A stretch of DNA of 16,484 nucleotides from Candidatus Atribacteria bacterium 4572_76 (GCA_002084865.1 NBMG01000011.1:1-16484), one strand, 5' to 3'; positions 1 to 7,553 are shown, numbered from the stretch's first letter. Translations and numbers: made by a program. The notes: generated by a model from the sequence alone, not told the origin.

Positions 1-16
1 TAGGCGGAGGTATTCA

Positions 17-1561
17 ATGACCACTGAACTAATCTTTGGTATGGTGGGAGGTCTGGGATTATTTTTATACGGGATGCAGCTGCTCAGTGATGGCCTGCAA
101 AAGGTTACCGGTGATAGAATACAGAAAGTCATGGAATTCTTAACCACTAAACCGGTAATGGGTATTGCAACCGGGGCTTTAATAACTTCCATTATCCAAA
201 GTAGCAGTGCAACAAGTGTTATAACTATCGGATTAGTTAACGCAGGATTGTTAAGTTTAAAACAAGCTGTAAGCGTAATAGCCGGAGCAAACATAGGTAC
301 CACCGTAACTGCCCAGATTGTGTCTTTTCGTTTAGAACAATATGCTCTTCCGGCAATCGGTATCGGTTTCATCATTAATTTTTTGTCCAAAAGAAGAAGC
401 TATAAATATTTTGGTCAAATATTACTTGGTTTTGGTATATTATTCTTAGGCTTATACACTATGTCCCATGCAGTAAAACCATTAAGAAATATCTTTACCG
501 CTATAATTCAAAGCAGTAGTGCTACTACTGCAATCGTAATTGCTATGTCCATTCAAGGTATAATAGGTATAGAAGCAGCAATTCCCCTTATTCTGGGAAG
601 TAATATAGGAACTTGTTTTACCGCAGGACTTGCCAGCATAGGAAGCTCAATAACCGGGAAAAGAGTTGCTCTTTCCCATCTATTATTTAATATCGGAGGG
701 GTTGTTCTATTTTTATTCTTTCTAAACAAATTCGCATACCTGGTATCGTTCACCTCATCAAGTATCCCAAGGCAAATCGCTAACGCTCATACTTTATTTA
801 ATGTAATTAATGCAGGAATATTACTTCCTTTTCTTTCCTTGTTTGTTAAACTTATAGTTAAAATATTACCGGGTGAAGAAATTATCATCAAGAAAGGACC
901 TATCTACCTGAATAAAGATATGTTAAATACACCATCTCTTGCTTTGAGTCAGGCAACTAAAGAACTGGTCAGGATGGGCGAAATGGTGGAAAGTATGTTA
1001 AATGATGTGATGATGTCTTTTATTCAAAACGATCTAAATATTTTAAAAGGCGTATTTTTAAAAGAGGAAGTGGTAAATACTTTAGAAAAGGAGATTACCA
1101 AATATTTAGTATTAATATCTCAGCGGTCGCTCAGCCCTAACCAATCAAAAAGACTAACCGATTTAATGAATATAGTAAATGACATAGAAAGAGTAGGGGA
1201 CCACGCTGAAAATTTAGCTGAACTTGCCGAAGAAAAAATAAATGAAAAATTACCTTTCAGTGAAAAAGCTTTGGATGAACTAAAATTTATGTTTTCAAAA
1301 GTTCAAATTTCTTTAAATAAATCAGTCTCGGCATTGAAAAATAGAGATATGGCATCAGCTCGAGAGGTAGCCTTAAAAGAAGATGAAATTGATGAAATAG
1401 AAAAAGAACTTCGTGATAATCATATCAACAGGCTAAACAAAGGCATTTGTTATCCCGAATCCGGTGTTGTTTTTTTAGATTTAATAAGTAATCTGGAAAG
1501 AATTGGAGACCATGCTAATAACATAAGTTTAATGGTGATTGATGAATTATCCAGAAGTTAG
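17..1561 (+). CDS. Na+/phosphate (NptA/YjbB-type) symporter with C-terminal PhoU-like domain
   Basis: Inner-membrane protein of 514 residues that should couple sodium entry to inorganic phosphate movement. Two Na/Pi-cotransporter repeats are visible, each with a QSSSAT signature (residues 61-66 and 165-170), followed by NIGT motifs near 92 and 196. The C-terminal third (about 305-510) is a soluble PhoU-like helical domain with two metal-site motifs, ERVGDHAEN at 391-399 and ERIGDHANN at 494-502. The ATG start has GGAGG at 6-10. uppP begins 9 bases after the stop, so the two are probably co-transcribed. Oddity: only four residues separate KPLRN (155-159) from AIIQSSSAT in the second repeat, where relatives have about 30, so roughly 27-30 residues of the second repeat's first helix seem to be missing in frame. 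Transport may be impaired. The family assignment is firm; the transport direction is not known. Confidence 0.93.
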   Translation: MTTELIFGMVGGLGLFLYGMQLLSDGLQKVTGDRIQKVMEFLTTKPVMGIATGALITSIIQSSSATSVITIGLVNAGLLSLKQAVSVIAGANIGTTVTAQIVSFRLEQYALPAIGIGFIINFLSKRRSYKYFGQILLGFGILFLGLYTMSHAVKPLRNIFTAIIQSSSATTAIVIAMSIQGIIGIEAAIPLILGSNIGTCFTAGLASIGSSITGKRVALSHLLFNIGGVVLFLFFLNKFAYLVSFTSSSIPRQIANAHTLFNVINAGILLPFLSLFVKLIVKILPGEEIIIKKGPIYLNKDMLNTPSLALSQATKELVRMGEMVESMLNDVMMSFIQNDLNILKGVFLKEEVVNTLEKEITKYLVLISQRSLSPNQSKRLTDLMNIVNDIERVGDHAENLAELAEEKINEKLPFSEKALDELKFMFSKVQISLNKSVSALKNRDMASAREVALKEDEIDEIEKELRDNHINRLNKGICYPESGVVFLDLISNLERIGDHANNISLMVIDELSRS

Positions 1562-1570
1562 AGGAAATGT

Positions 1571-2398
1571 ATGTCATTAATATTATTAGGGCTAATACAA
1601 GGGTTGACTGAATTTTTTCCGGTAAGCAGTTCCGGTCATTTAGTAATAGCAAAATATTTCTTAAAACTAAATTTACCGGGAGCGGCTTTTGAAGCATTCT
1701 TACATTTTGGAACAATTGTGGCTGTAGTGGTTCTCTTTAGAAAAGATATTAAGGAATTAGTAATTGCCTTTTTTGACAGTATCTACAATCTATCTCGGGG
1801 AGAAAAAATATCAAATATTTTTAAAAACAATTTATCATCAAAGCTTGCCTGGTATTTAGTGATTAGCACCATACCGGCAGCAATTATCGGATATACTTTC
1901 AGCTCTTATTTTGAAATGCTTTTCAGTGAACCTATAATAGCTGCCTTTATGTTAACTATAACAGGTGCCTTTCTTTGGTTCGGTAATAAAAAATTTTTAG
2001 GGGGCACTAAAAATATTTCGAAAATTACTTGCAAAGATGCTATTATTATAGGGGTAGCTCAGGCACTCGCTATTTTTCCGGGAATATCGAGATCCGGCTT
2101 AACTGTTATTGCCGGATTGTCAAGAAACCTGGATAGGGAATTTGCTGCAAAATATTCTTTTATACTATCTATACCGATTATTATAGGTGCTTCAATTTTT
2201 AAAATGGGAGAGATGTCTTCTTTAAATATAGATTTGAATATTATGGTACTATCCGGGTTAGTGGCGGCCATATCCAGCTATGGAGCTATGAAAATATTTA
2301 TAGGATTATTAAAAAATCGAAAAATATACTTTTTTTCATACTATCTTTGGGTTCTATCTGGTTTAACGATCATAATAACCTTCGTGAAGGGACGTTAA
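1571..2398 (+). CDS. uppP: Undecaprenyl-diphosphatase (BacA/UppP family)
   Basis: Integral membrane enzyme of 275 residues that removes one phosphate from undecaprenyl diphosphate, recycling the lipid carrier for peptidoglycan and other envelope polymers. The family signatures are intact: the QxxxE motif in QGLTE (10-14), VSSSGH (18-23, catalytic histidine 23), and PGISRSG (170-176, arginine 174), followed by EFAAKYSFILSIP (190-202). Several hydrophobic helices span the rest, and the length is normal for the family. The ATG start has AGAGG overlapping the stop codon of the preceding gene. Placement beside a phosphate transporter is plausible because the reaction releases phosphate, but a functional link is inference. 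This enzyme family also gives bacitracin tolerance in other bacteria. Confidence 0.96.
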   Translation: MSLILLGLIQGLTEFFPVSSSGHLVIAKYFLKLNLPGAAFEAFLHFGTIVAVVVLFRKDIKELVIAFFDSIYNLSRGEKISNIFKNNLSSKLAWYLVISTIPAAIIGYTFSSYFEMLFSEPIIAAFMLTITGAFLWFGNKKFLGGTKNISKITCKDAIIIGVAQALAIFPGISRSGLTVIAGLSRNLDREFAAKYSFILSIPIIIGASIFKMGEMSSLNIDLNIMVLSGLVAAISSYGAMKIFIGLLKNRKIYFFSYYLWVLSGLTIIITFVKGR

Positions 2399-2402
2399 AA
2401 AG

Positions 2403-4559
2403 TTGAAAATAAAGAAAAAAAATACTAAAAACGAAACCATAAGTATAATAATTATTGGATTTTCTTTGTTATATATTTTTGCCTTTATCTTTACTGACAA
2501 AATGGGAATCGTAGGAAAAATTATTTTTCAAACTGCCACTCGTAATATTGGCCTTGGTGCTTATATCTTTCCCGTTTTGTTGTTATTCTTGGGAATTTTA
2601 ATTCTTTTCAATTATAAACCCTCAAATCCTTATCATAAACTCTTCGGTATCAGTTTTTTATTTATTATATTTCTTACCTTTATCCACCTTAGATTGCTTT
2701 TGCTCGACAATTCATATTCGTTGGCAACGAAAGGGGCTGGGGGAGGTTTGCTCGGTTATTATTTTGCCAATTCATTATACTTTTACTTTGGAGTAAAGGG
2801 GGCTTATCTTGTTTTAATATCTCTCAGTTTGATATCTGCCTTATTCATAAGCGAAGTTTCCTATTTTTATATATTTAGCAACCTGGGAAATAAAATAAAG
2901 ATGATATTTAATAATATTTACAATATTTTAAAAAATATCGGAAGAAAACTATTTAAAAGTTTAACGCGTAAAGAAGAACCCGATTATCAAGAATATGAAA
3001 AAGATGAAATACCAAAAAAAATATTTAAAAGAAAAAAAACCAGAAAAAAAGAAAAAAAATTAGATGAAGAACCAATTTTAGATGTAGATTACCGGGAATC
3101 TAAACAGGAACCTAAAGTAGATAAATATCAAGTTCCACCTCTATCCTTATTATCTGATTCGTACGCTGAAGATACAACGGATACCAAATTAAATATTGAA
3201 GAAAATATAAAAACGCTGGAAAGAACATTTTCTAATTTTGGAATTAATGCAAAAATCGTTGGGGTTATCCAGGGCCCAACTGTTACCCGATATGAAGTTC
3301 ATCCTGCCCCGGGGGTTAAAATATCTAAAATAACTAATTTAAACAATGATATTGCTTTATCTTTTGCGGTAGCATCAGTCAGGATAGAAGCACCAATACC
3401 CGGTAAAAATGCTGTAGGAATTGAAGTCCCTAACCGTAAAAGAATAAATGTGTATTTAAAGGAAATATTACAAAGCAGTCAATTTCAAAATGGAAAATAT
3501 AAATTACCCATAGCTTTAGGAATAGATATTGGAGGTAAACCGATAATTGCAGATTTAACAGAACTTCCCCACCTATTGATTGCCGGGGCAACCGGTTCAG
3601 GGAAAAGTGTATGTATCAATAATATAATAGTAAGTATTCTTTATAAGCTAAGTCCGGAAAAAGTAAAATTACTGATGATTGACCCAAAAAGAGTAGAGTT
3701 AAATATTTACAACGGCATTCCGCATTTGTTAATACCGATTATAACCGATGCAAGTCAAGCCATCAAAGTACTAAATTGGTCGATATCCGAAATGGAAAAA
3801 AGATTTAAAATATTTGCAGAAGCGGGAGTTAGGAATTTAGAGGGGTATAATGAATATGTTAGAAATATCAATAATGATACCGAAACTTTACCTTATATTA
3901 TAATAGTAATAGATGAATTAGCTGATTTAATGCTATCTTCTCCGGTAAAAGCGGAGGAATCATTGTGTAGATTAGCCCAGATGACCAGGGCAACCGGTAT
4001 ACATTTAATAATAGCTACTCAACGTCCTTCTGTAGACATTATTACCGGTTCGATAAAAGTAAATTTCCCTTCCAGAATTGCCTTTGCAGTTTCTACTCAG
4101 GTTGATTCAAGGACTATATTAGATGTTAACGGTGCTGAAAAATTATTGGGAAATGGTGATATGTTATTTTCCCCGGTTGGTGCCTCCAAACCAATTAGGG
4201 CTCAAGGAGCTTTTGTAGTAGAAAAAGAAATTAGAAATGTTGTATCCTATTTAATAAAGAATGCTCCTTCTCCTGAATACGAGCAGGAAGTCTTGGAATA
4301 TAAAAAGAGTAGAAGTCTACTGCGGGAAACAGAAGAAGAGGAAGAAGATGAATTATTCAACGAAGCTGTTTCCATTATTATTAATAGCAAGCAAGCTTCA
4401 ATATCAATATTACAGCGAAAGCTTCGAATAGGCTATACTCGGGCAGCCCGGCTGATAGATGTAATGGAGAAGAGGGGAATTGTAGGACCATATGATGGTC
4501 GAAATCCAAGAAAAATATTAATTTCTAATGAAGAATATTTAGATAAATATGAACAATAA
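2403..4559 (+). CDS. ftsK: FtsK/SpoIIIE family DNA translocase
   Basis: ATP-driven double-stranded DNA pump of 718 residues that clears the chromosome terminus through the closing division septum. Order of parts: about four membrane helices (residues 12-155), a short charged linker rich in lysine and glutamate (about 185-245), the alpha/beta motor (about 260-640) and a winged-helix gamma domain (about 652-705) that reads polar KOPS/SRS sequences. Walker A is GATGSGKS at 395-402, and Walker B is IIIVIDELADLM ending at 510. The gamma domain keeps the GYTRAARLIDVMEKRGIVGP stretch seen across the family. The start is TTG, 4 bases after the uppP stop, with a weak purine-rich site (GAAGGGA) upstream, which suggests translational coupling to uppP. 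The linker is short, as in Bacillota-type proteins rather than the long one of E. coli FtsK. Confidence 0.96.
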   Translation: MKIKKKNTKNETISIIIIGFSLLYIFAFIFTDKMGIVGKIIFQTATRNIGLGAYIFPVLLLFLGILILFNYKPSNPYHKLFGISFLFIIFLTFIHLRLLLLDNSYSLATKGAGGGLLGYYFANSLYFYFGVKGAYLVLISLSLISALFISEVSYFYIFSNLGNKIKMIFNNIYNILKNIGRKLFKSLTRKEEPDYQEYEKDEIPKKIFKRKKTRKKEKKLDEEPILDVDYRESKQEPKVDKYQVPPLSLLSDSYAEDTTDTKLNIEENIKTLERTFSNFGINAKIVGVIQGPTVTRYEVHPAPGVKISKITNLNNDIALSFAVASVRIEAPIPGKNAVGIEVPNRKRINVYLKEILQSSQFQNGKYKLPIALGIDIGGKPIIADLTELPHLLIAGATGSGKSVCINNIIVSILYKLSPEKVKLLMIDPKRVELNIYNGIPHLLIPIITDASQAIKVLNWSISEMEKRFKIFAEAGVRNLEGYNEYVRNINNDTETLPYIIIVIDELADLMLSSPVKAEESLCRLAQMTRATGIHLIIATQRPSVDIITGSIKVNFPSRIAFAVSTQVDSRTILDVNGAEKLLGNGDMLFSPVGASKPIRAQGAFVVEKEIRNVVSYLIKNAPSPEYEQEVLEYKKSRSLLRETEEEEEDELFNEAVSIIINSKQASISILQRKLRIGYTRAARLIDVMEKRGIVGPYDGRNPRKILISNEEYLDKYEQ

Positions 4560-4614
4560 ACTAAAAACTTAAAGCGTAAAGCGAAAAACAATAATTCAAA
4601 ACTCAAAATTTATA

Positions 4615-4638
4615 TAGCGTAGAGCGTTTAGCGTATAG
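4615..4638 (+). repeat. Degenerate heptamer array, unit NAGCGTN
   Basis: Three in-phase heptamers read TAGCGTA, GAGCGTT, TAGCGTA, starting 56 bases after the ftsK stop. A weaker pair (AAAGCGTAAAGCG) precedes them at about 4571. The same family recurs with four units just after the rny stop. Confidence 0.7.
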
Positions 4639-4645
4639 GAAAACA

Positions 4646-4663
4646 GTATCGAGTATATAGTTA
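4646..4663 (+). repeat. 18-base direct repeat, copy 1
   Basis: GTATCGAGTATATAGTTA occurs here and identically at 14187-14204. It is itself built from AGTATN-type heptamers. Both copies lie upstream of a GCGTAT palindrome and a GACRGGCG palindrome. Confidence 0.75.
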
Positions 4664-4666
4664 TTA

Positions 4667-4706
4667 AATTAACCAATTAACCGATTGACCAATTGACCAA
4701 TTTAAG
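4667..4706 (+). repeat. Octamer array, unit AATTGACC
   Basis: Five consecutive 8-base units in strict phase: AATTAACC, AATTAACC, GATTGACC, AATTGACC, AATTTAAG. The arrays at 4949-4980 and 5025-5064 are the same family in inverted orientation. Confidence 0.75.
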
Positions 4707-4710
4707 ATAT

Positions 4711-4738
4711 AAGTTGTAAGTTACGGGTTTCAAGTTTT
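4711..4738 (+). repeat. Heptamer array, unit AAGTTNN
   Basis: Four in-phase heptamers read AAGTTGT, AAGTTAC, GGGTTTC, AAGTTTT. It follows the octamer array after 4 bases. Confidence 0.55.
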
Positions 4739-4747
4739 AAAAAAGAA

Positions 4748-4770
4748 GTAGGGGCGTATTGCATACGCCC
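4748..4770. repeat. Interspersed palindrome, GTAGGGGC class, inner stem GTAT
   Basis: Perfect 8-base arms GGGCGTAT (4752-4759) and ATACGCCC (4763-4770) flank a TGC loop, preceded by GTAG. A near copy lies at 14230-14246. Confidence 0.8.
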
Positions 4771-4800
4771 AAGGAAGAACAAAAGATAATAAAACAGGAA

Positions 4801-4824
4801 GGGCACAATTCATTGTGCCCCTAC
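4801..4824. repeat. Interspersed palindrome, GTAGGGGC class, inner stem ACAAT
   Basis: Perfect 9-base arms GGGCACAAT and ATTGTGCCC around TC, followed by CTAC. The 20-base core is identical to the copy at 10162-10181. Confidence 0.8.
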
Positions 4825-4856
4825 AATACGATTAAAGAAAATAAATATATTTTTTC

Positions 4857-4882
4857 GTAGGACGGGCGTCTCGCCTGTCTAC
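4857..4882. repeat. Interspersed palindrome, GTAGGACAGGCG class
   Basis: Arms GACGGGCG (4861-4868) and CGCCTGTC (4872-4879), one mismatch, with a TCT loop and GTAG before. A perfect-arm copy is at 14270-14288, and a partial copy runs off the window at 16466. Confidence 0.8.
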
Positions 4883-4948
4883 CTAAATGTAGGGTTTTGA
4901 TTCATTAAGTTCGAAGTTCTCATGCCTTACAACTAGTATATTGTATTT

Positions 4949-4980
4949 TAATTGGTAAATTGGCAAATCACTCAATTAAT
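4949..4980 (-). repeat. Octamer array, inverted copy (unit NAATTGGT)
   Basis: Four in-phase units: TAATTGGT, AAATTGGC, AAATCACT, CAATTAAT. On the minus strand this is the family found at 4667-4706. Confidence 0.65.
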
Positions 4981-5024
4981 TTATCGTTCAATTGAATTGC
5001 CTTGCATCTTGTATCTCGTATTTT

Positions 5025-5064
5025 CAATCGGTAAATTGGTGAATTGGGTAATTGGTCAATTAAT
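5025..5064 (-). repeat. Octamer array, second inverted copy
   Basis: Five in-phase units: CAATCGGT, AAATTGGT, GAATTGGG, TAATTGGT, CAATTAAT. It ends in CAATTAAT like the 4949-4980 array, so the two look like duplicates separated by about 45 bases. Confidence 0.7.
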
Positions 5065-5127
5065 TTATTTTTTTAAAAAATAAATAAATATTTTTTCGTT
5101 TTTAAGCAGGAATAATGACAATCGGTG

Positions 5128-5136
5128 TGGTATTAT
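5128..5136 (+). promoter_or_regulatory. Possible extended -10 promoter of the BMP import operon
   Basis: TGGTATTAT gives an extended -10 (TG, one base, then TATTAT). No good -35 lies 17 bases upstream, so this is a weak call. It is the best-placed candidate between the repeats and the leader and would give a 5' leader of about 140 bases. Confidence 0.3.
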
Positions 5137-5195
5137 TAGGTTAAGTAACATAAAATAACTAACTATCTTAACACTTATAGAAAAATTCTATTCTT

Positions 5196-5235
5196 AAGGG
5201 GGTGATAGATGAATTATTTTTCTGTCTGCACATAA
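5196..5235 (+). promoter_or_regulatory. Near-perfect SD followed by an 8-codon ORF (possible leader peptide)
   Basis: AAGGGGGTGAT differs from an ideal anti-SD complement at one base and stands 6 bases (from the G run) before ATG 5209, which opens an ORF ending at TAA 5235 with product MNYFSVCT. The main gene's own SD follows 35 bases later. A weak stem (CTTAA 5167-5171 with TTAAG 5194-5198, inner ATAGAA/TTCTAT) ends inside this SD. Translation of so short an ORF is unproven, and a chance match in leader RNA remains possible. Confidence 0.3.
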
Positions 5236-5284
5236 GTAAAGTTGTGATTTTAAATATTTTCAAAAATGAAAGGAGATTTCAGAA

Positions 5285-6337
5285 ATGAAAAAGAATGTAT
5301 TAGTAGTAGTAGCATTAGTAATAATCTTAAGTTTATGCCTTTCTTCTACAGTTTTTTCTGCAGAACCACTTAAAGTTGGCCTGGTATTTGATATTGGTGG
5401 AAAAGGTGATAAATCATTTAATGATTCAGCATCCCGAGGCTTAGCATGGGCAGCAGCTGATTTTGGAATTAAACGTATCGAATTAGAACCGGGAGTAGAT
5501 GCAGATAGGGAAGTAAATCTTAGAAACTTGGCGATGATAGGATATGATGTAATAATCGGAGTAGGATTTTTATTTACCGATGCTATATCTACCGTTGCTG
5601 ATGAGTTCCCTGATACTAAATTTGCCATCGTTGATGGATTTATCCCTGATAAACCTAATGTAATGTCCCTGTTGTTTCCGGAACCTCACGGTTCTTTCCT
5701 GGTAGGTATGATTGCCGGCATGAAAGCACTGGAAGATGGAAAGGACACAGTGGGATTTGTAGGAGGAATGGATATATCACTTATTAATGGATTTGAAGCA
5801 GGATATATAGCCGGGGTTAAGTATGTCTATCCTGAATGTAAAATACTTTCTGCCTATGCCGGTGATACTCCTGTTGCTTTTGCTGATCCGGTAAAAGGGA
5901 AAGAGTTGGCTCTATCACAATACGATAATGGAGCATGGGTTATCTATCATGCTTCAGGCTTAACCGGAGCCGGAGTATTTGAAGCTGCCAAAGAAAGAAA
6001 AAGATATGTAATAGGAGTGGACTCCAATCAGAACTATATGGGATATATCGAGGAAACCGGAGAAAGTTTCGGTTTAACCAGTATGTTAAAACAAGTTGAT
6101 GTAGCAGTATATCTCGCTATAAAAGCAGCCGTTGAGGGTACTTTCAAGGGAGGTATCGAAGTATTCGGTTTAGATAGAACTGTTACTATTGGAGATACAA
6201 CATATGCTGGAGTTGGTTATGCTATCGACAAATACAATGAAGATCTTGTATCTGCAGAAATGATAGCTAAGGTTGAAGAAGCAAAGGCTAAAATTATAAG
6301 CGGAGAAATTGTTGTCCCTACTGAAGTAACCAAATAG
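5285..6337 (+). CDS. BMP family (PnrA/BmpA/Med-like) ABC transporter substrate-binding protein
   Basis: Exported binding protein of 350 residues that probably captures purine nucleosides, or a similar ligand, for the importer encoded next. A signal peptide occupies about residues 1-25 (MKKN, hydrophobic core, then STVFSA). The only cysteine in it (18, context LSLC) does not fit a lipobox, so cleavage by signal peptidase I near 25/26 and a soluble periplasmic form are more likely. Family marks include the nucleoside-pocket region DKSFND (42-47), the ASGLTGAGVFEAA segment (223-235) and GVDSNQ (244-249). The ATG has AGGAG 9 bases upstream. It heads an operon with an ATPase and two permeases and is followed by a strong hairpin, as expected for a binding protein made in excess. 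Ligand specificity is inferred from the family only. Confidence 0.93.
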   Translation: MKKNVLVVVALVIILSLCLSSTVFSAEPLKVGLVFDIGGKGDKSFNDSASRGLAWAAADFGIKRIELEPGVDADREVNLRNLAMIGYDVIIGVGFLFTDAISTVADEFPDTKFAIVDGFIPDKPNVMSLLFPEPHGSFLVGMIAGMKALEDGKDTVGFVGGMDISLINGFEAGYIAGVKYVYPECKILSAYAGDTPVAFADPVKGKELALSQYDNGAWVIYHASGLTGAGVFEAAKERKRYVIGVDSNQNYMGYIEETGESFGLTSMLKQVDVAVYLAIKAAVEGTFKGGIEVFGLDRTVTIGDTTYAGVGYAIDKYNEDLVSAEMIAKVEEAKAKIISGEIVVPTEVTK

Positions 6338-6349
6338 CGTATTCTAATA

Positions 6350-6391
6350 TATACTGGAGGTATTCATGAAATAATGAATACCTCCAGTATA
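6350..6391. promoter_or_regulatory. Perfect 18-bp inverted repeat after the binding-protein gene (attenuator or RNA-stabilising hairpin)
   Basis: Arms 6350-6367 and 6374-6391 are perfectly complementary around the 6-base loop GAAATA. No T-run follows, so it is not a textbook intrinsic terminator. A hairpin here could protect the upstream message and lower expression of the downstream genes, as described for the malE-malF intergenic region. The left arm carries GGAGGTATTC then ATG AAA TAA, a miniature SD-start-stop. The right arm's CCTCC could instead pair with the GGAGG of the next gene's SD at 6418-6422. Confidence 0.7.
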
Positions 6392-6431
6392 CTAAATATT
6401 GAGCTTAAATTATCGAAGGAGGATTTATCCA

Positions 6432-7553
6432 TTGCCTGAGATTGCTTTAGAGATGAAAAATATCACTAAAAGATTCCCTCTTGTAGTTGCCAACGACCAT
6501 GTCGATTTTAAAGTATATAAGGGAGAAATACATGCTTTAGTTGGCGAAAATGGAGCCGGAAAATCAACTCTGATGAGCATCTTATACGGTTTATATCAAG
6601 CTGATTCCGGGGAAATCTTTGTACACGAAAAAAAAGTTAATATTGCCAATCCGAATGTTGCCATCGATTTAAAGATTGGCATGGTTCATCAGCATTTTAT
6701 GTTAGTTCCGCCTCTAACTGTTACCGAAAATATCATTTTGGGTATGGAACCCAAAAAAAATAGTATTTTAATAGATATGGAAAAAGCAGAAAAAAGCGTT
6801 GAAGAATTGTCTAAAAGTATGGGTTTTAAAATTGACCCCAAAGCGAAAATTGAAAATATTTCTGTGGGGATTCAGCAGAGAGTAGAGATTATTAAAGTCC
6901 TCTATCGGGGAGCGGAAATCCTGGTGATGGATGAACCTACTGCAGTATTAACCCCCCAGGAAGTAGAAGAGTTATTTGGAATACTTAAATCCCTAAAAAA
7001 GCAAGGCAAGACTATCATTTTTATTACTCATAAGTTAAATGAAGTAAAAGCTCTCTCTGATCGGGTAACTGTAATGAGAAGAGGAAAGGTGGTAGGAGTA
7101 AAATATACCAAAGACACCAATCAAGAGGAAATCGCCAGTATGATGGTGGGCAGAAAGGTTATTTTTGATATTAAAAAAAAGCCTCTTAACCTTGGGAAAA
7201 CAGCTCTAAAAGTAGAAAAACTAAAAGCGCTTAACAACAAAGGATTACCGGCTGTAAATGGCATCTCTTTTGAAATAAAGGAAGGTGAAATATTAGGATT
7301 TGCCGGTGTAGAAGGAAATGGACAAACTGAGTTAGTAGAAGTTATTACCGGACTTCGTCGGGCATCAGATGGTAAAATATTTTTATATGATAGGGATGTT
7401 ACTAATTATTCTCCCCGAAATATCAGAGAAGAAAAAATTGCTCATATCCCTGAAGACAGGAGACAACGCGGAATTATTTCAGATTATACGGTTGCCGAAA
7501 ATTTAATTTTTGGAAGCCATTACCGCCCGCCTTTTAATAAAGGTTTGGCTTAA
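6432..7553 (+). CDS. 5' fragment of the split importer ATPase: first nucleotide-binding domain and start of the second
   Basis: 373 residues from TTG 6432. The first nucleotide-binding domain has Walker A GENGAGKS (38-45), the Q-loop in GMVHQHFM (83-90), the family's unusual signature SVGIQQRVEI in place of LSGGQ, Walker B ILVMDEPTAVLTPQE and the switch histidine in FITHKLNE. The second domain starts with a degenerate P-loop, GVEGNGQTEL, which is normal for this family, and reaches PEDRRQRG before the premature stop. On its own it lacks the second signature and Walker B. Confidence 0.85.
   Translation: MPEIALEMKNITKRFPLVVANDHVDFKVYKGEIHALVGENGAGKSTLMSILYGLYQADSGEIFVHEKKVNIANPNVAIDLKIGMVHQHFMLVPPLTVTENIILGMEPKKNSILIDMEKAEKSVEELSKSMGFKIDPKAKIENISVGIQQRVEIIKVLYRGAEILVMDEPTAVLTPQEVEELFGILKSLKKQGKTIIFITHKLNEVKALSDRVTVMRRGKVVGVKYTKDTNQEEIASMMVGRKVIFDIKKKPLNLGKTALKVEKLKALNNKGLPAVNGISFEIKEGEILGFAGVEGNGQTELVEVITGLRRASDGKIFLYDRDVTNYSPRNIREEKIAHIPEDRRQRGIISDYTVAENLIFGSHYRPPFNKGLA

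Larger units (their letters stand above)
4560..5284 (+). other. 725-base non-coding mosaic of repeats and the binding-protein gene leader
   Basis: No credible gene lies here on either strand. In order it holds NAGCGTN heptamers (4615-4638), an 18-mer that recurs near 14187, octamer arrays of the AATTGACC/CAATTGGT family (4667-4706, then inverted at 4949-4980 and 5025-5064), AAGTTNN heptamers (4711-4738), three palindromes (4752-4770, 4801-4820, 4861-4879), a T/A-rich tract (5064-5100) and the leader of the BMP gene (about 5128-5284). No transposase remnant or terminal inverted repeat could be seen. Confidence 0.8.

Noticed and set aside
4685..4713. TTGACC, 17 bases, TATAAG: a promoter-like pair
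   Set aside because: The -35 lies inside the AATTGACC octamer array, which creates TTGACC twice by repetition, and the nearest gene is over 570 bases away.
4560..5100. CRISPR array
   Set aside because: Repeats are 7-8 bases with no spacers, the palindromes are irregularly spaced, and no cas genes are nearby.
5202..5288. 28-codon GTG ORF overlapping the BMP start
   Set aside because: Its start lies within the SD of the 8-codon ORF, no ribosome site precedes it, and the product has no recognisable character.
5260..5628. Minus-strand ORF of 122 residues opposite the BMP gene, and other antisense ORFs
   Set aside because: They are frame shadows of well-supported + strand genes, rich in serine, proline and isoleucine, with no SD or family match.
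6399..6431. TTG 6399 as start of the importer ATPase
   Set aside because: It would place the strong AAGGAGG (6416-6422) inside the gene and add residues not typical of the family. TTG 6432 fits the SD spacing.
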